The notes under the pieces are model-generated. The model did not search any database and was not told the DNA's origin. It worked only from the letters and a program-made list of their open reading frames with translations. The position numbers were made by a program, and so were the translations under genes. This document shows positions 62,731-64,000 of a stretch of DNA of 64,000 nucleotides, piece after piece. Each line of letters begins with the position of its first letter. Within the stretch, counting starts at the first letter, position 1. The stretch comes from Clostridium muellerianum (GTDB taxonomy: Bacteria > Bacillota > Clostridia > Clostridiales > Clostridiaceae): NCBI RefSeq assembly GCF_012926525.1, contig NZ_JABBNI010000063.1, forward strand, positions 186,001-250,000. Direction: 5' to 3'.

Positions 62731-64000
62731 TTATTTCATAATCTGCTCTGCAAATTTTTTCATTTCTTCTGCTATCATCTTTTTGATTTCTTCCTTAGAA
62801 GCACTACTACTCTCTTCCACTAGTCCTGTATTTTTCTCTACAAGTATTGAAACTCCATCAAATAAATTTGTCATTCTTCCTAAGAAAAGACTTCCTTTTC
62901 CTATAACCATAAAATTCTTTAGTGTACCATTCATTATATGATCTATACCATGACCTATTATTGGAACTCCTGATGGAATATGTCCTTGAGTAGGTGCAAA
63001 ACCTGGATATCCATGTTGTTTTACAAAACTAGGTAACTCTTTTCTATCTAACTGACCACTTTTAACTGCTAAAGCTCCTATCATTTTATAGTTTTGTGTT
63101 GGAACATCACCTGCACCTGCTGGTTCAGTTATATCAGGTGTTTGCATTTCCGGAGCATATTTATCTACATCTGTAATCTTCATTCCATTGTTTGTTAAAG
63201 GATTTAAAACTAACGCTTCTATTACAGCTTGAGGTGCTGCACCATGCCCTATAGTATGTCTTCCTATTATATCGGTTCTAAGTACTGGACTTACACCATC
63301 ATTTTCTGACACGAGTACTGCAAATCCGCCTATACAATCTTCAAGAACTGGTATTTCCTTCTTTATATGATCCTTGCCATTCATACCAAGCTTTGCAGTA
63401 CATCCTCCTGCAAATATTATTACATTTTTATATATTCCTGATTTTACAAGTGCAGAGGCTGTTATTAAAGCATGCGTTGGTCCTGCACAGAATCCTCTCA
63501 TATCAACTCCTGTAGCACCTTTTATTCCTGCTATTTCTCCACAAGCTTTAGCTACATTTCCGCCACCTCTTTGGTTCATATCACCAATGGCTTCTTCTGA
63601 ACATTCTATCAAATAACCTACTTCATTTACATCTACTCCAGAATTCTTTACAAGATGTAATAATGCCAAAACTCCTGATGCCTTAACTACAAGATTTTCA
63701 AGCATTACATGAGATGAAAGATTGCTATCAAATTCATGTGCTCTCTTAATACATCCTACAATTTTACCATTTTCGTATAAAGCATCTGCTACTTTATTAT
63801 TTACCAATTTTTCTATAACAGCTTCATCTTCCCCTGATTTTAATTCTTCTGCCTTTGCATTTAAAATTGGATGTGCTTTAAACTTTTCCTTAACTGTTTC
63901 AGTAAAAGACTTTTCAAGAATTACTAAATCAAATACATCTGAAATCTTTAAAAGTCCATAGAACTCATCTTGAGGCATTATCTCACCAAATTTTCCAAAC
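62731..64000 (-). CDS. grdC: Glycine/sarcosine/betaine reductase component C, beta subunit (5' part outside window)
   Basis: FabH/thiolase-like subunit of protein C. The frame runs past the window edge: before MPQDEFYG the codons read FGKFGEI, as in the family, so the true start (roughly 90 residues upstream) is outside. Visible features: GDMNQRGGGNVAKACGEIAG, RGFCAGPTHALITASALVKS with the active cysteine, IGRHTIGHGAAPQAV with histidine, and VGDVPTQNY-like GAGDVPTQNYKM. Works with GrdD; the selenoprotein A/B genes should lie to the right. Confidence 0.93.
   Translation of the reverse strand, partial: FGKFGEIMPQDEFYGLLKISDVFDLVILEKSFTETVKEKFKAHPILNAKAEELKSGEDEAVIEKLVNNKVADALYENGKIVGCIKRAHEFDSNLSSHVMLENLVVKASGVLALLHLVKNSGVDVNEVGYLIECSEEAIGDMNQRGGGNVAKACGEIAGIKGATGVDMRGFCAGPTHALITASALVKSGIYKNVIIFAGGCTAKLGMNGKDHIKKEIPVLEDCIGGFAVLVSENDGVSPVLRTDIIGRHTIGHGAAPQAVIEALVLNPLTNNGMKITDVDKYAPEMQTPDITEPAGAGDVPTQNYKMIGALAVKSGQLDRKELPSFVKQHGYPGFAPTQGHIPSGVPIIGHGIDHIMNGTLKNFMVIGKGSLFLGRMTNLFDGVSILVEKNTGLVEESSSASKEEIKKMIAEEMKKFAEQIMK

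Overview
The window is AT-rich and almost entirely minus-strand. The conserved right half (glycolytic cluster cggR-gap-pgk-tpiA-gpmI-eno, then secG, rnr, smpB, ssrA), the glycine reductase genes at the edge and a tmRNA tag reading ANDNFALAA all suggest a Clostridium of the sensu stricto group that can ferment amino acids. The species is not established.

Region by region. 1-2.85 kb: sugar-type ABC permeases and a DeoR regulator. 2.85-8.45 kb: a patchwork of intact genes (GT1 glycosyltransferase, TDT-family transporter plus a 59-residue ferredoxin) and decayed fragments (galU, a UPF0175 protein, a GH78 rhamnosidase, an AraC regulator, an EFR1-like protein). 8.45-44.83 kb: three tandem genomic islands inserted at the 3' end of the tmRNA gene. 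Four copies of the tmRNA-terminal sequence TGGTGGAGGCGA lie at 8459, 10325, 26808 and 44816; the last is the real ssrA end. They bound a 1.9-kb unit, a 16.5-kb unit and an 18.0-kb unit. The two large units share a collinear backbone: two tiny membrane peptides, a large serine recombinase, three small unknown genes, an iteron-like stretch, a P4/D5-type replication helicase, a replication-associated protein, small membrane genes, an XRE regulator and five small unknown genes. They differ in cargo.

The cargo is where the novelty lies. Next to the left attachment site of each unit is a nuclease/ATPase candidate defence gene or pair: AAA-ATPase_like/PDDEXK in the small unit, a WYL-like protein with an ABC-type ATPase whose P-loop is altered in the middle unit, and a Septu-like ATPase/HNH pair in the right unit. 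Next to the right attachment site are a HEPN/NB-ARC/TPR/cold-shock-domain protein (middle unit) and a RelBE-type toxin-antitoxin pair (right unit). The right unit also carries a flagellin whose variable domain reads as a seven-bladed beta-propeller, plus a WYL regulator and an EcsC-like protein.

44.8-64 kb: housekeeping chromosome. ssrA, smpB and rnr form a trans-translation and RNA-decay neighbourhood. CggR has a direct-repeat operator just downstream of its promoter and probably controls the glycolytic genes. rpoN, a BMP-family lipoprotein and grdD/grdC follow; grdC runs off the window. A palindromic intergenic repeat recurs at 46.96, 52.2, 54.1 and 60.0 kb, only in this chromosomal part.
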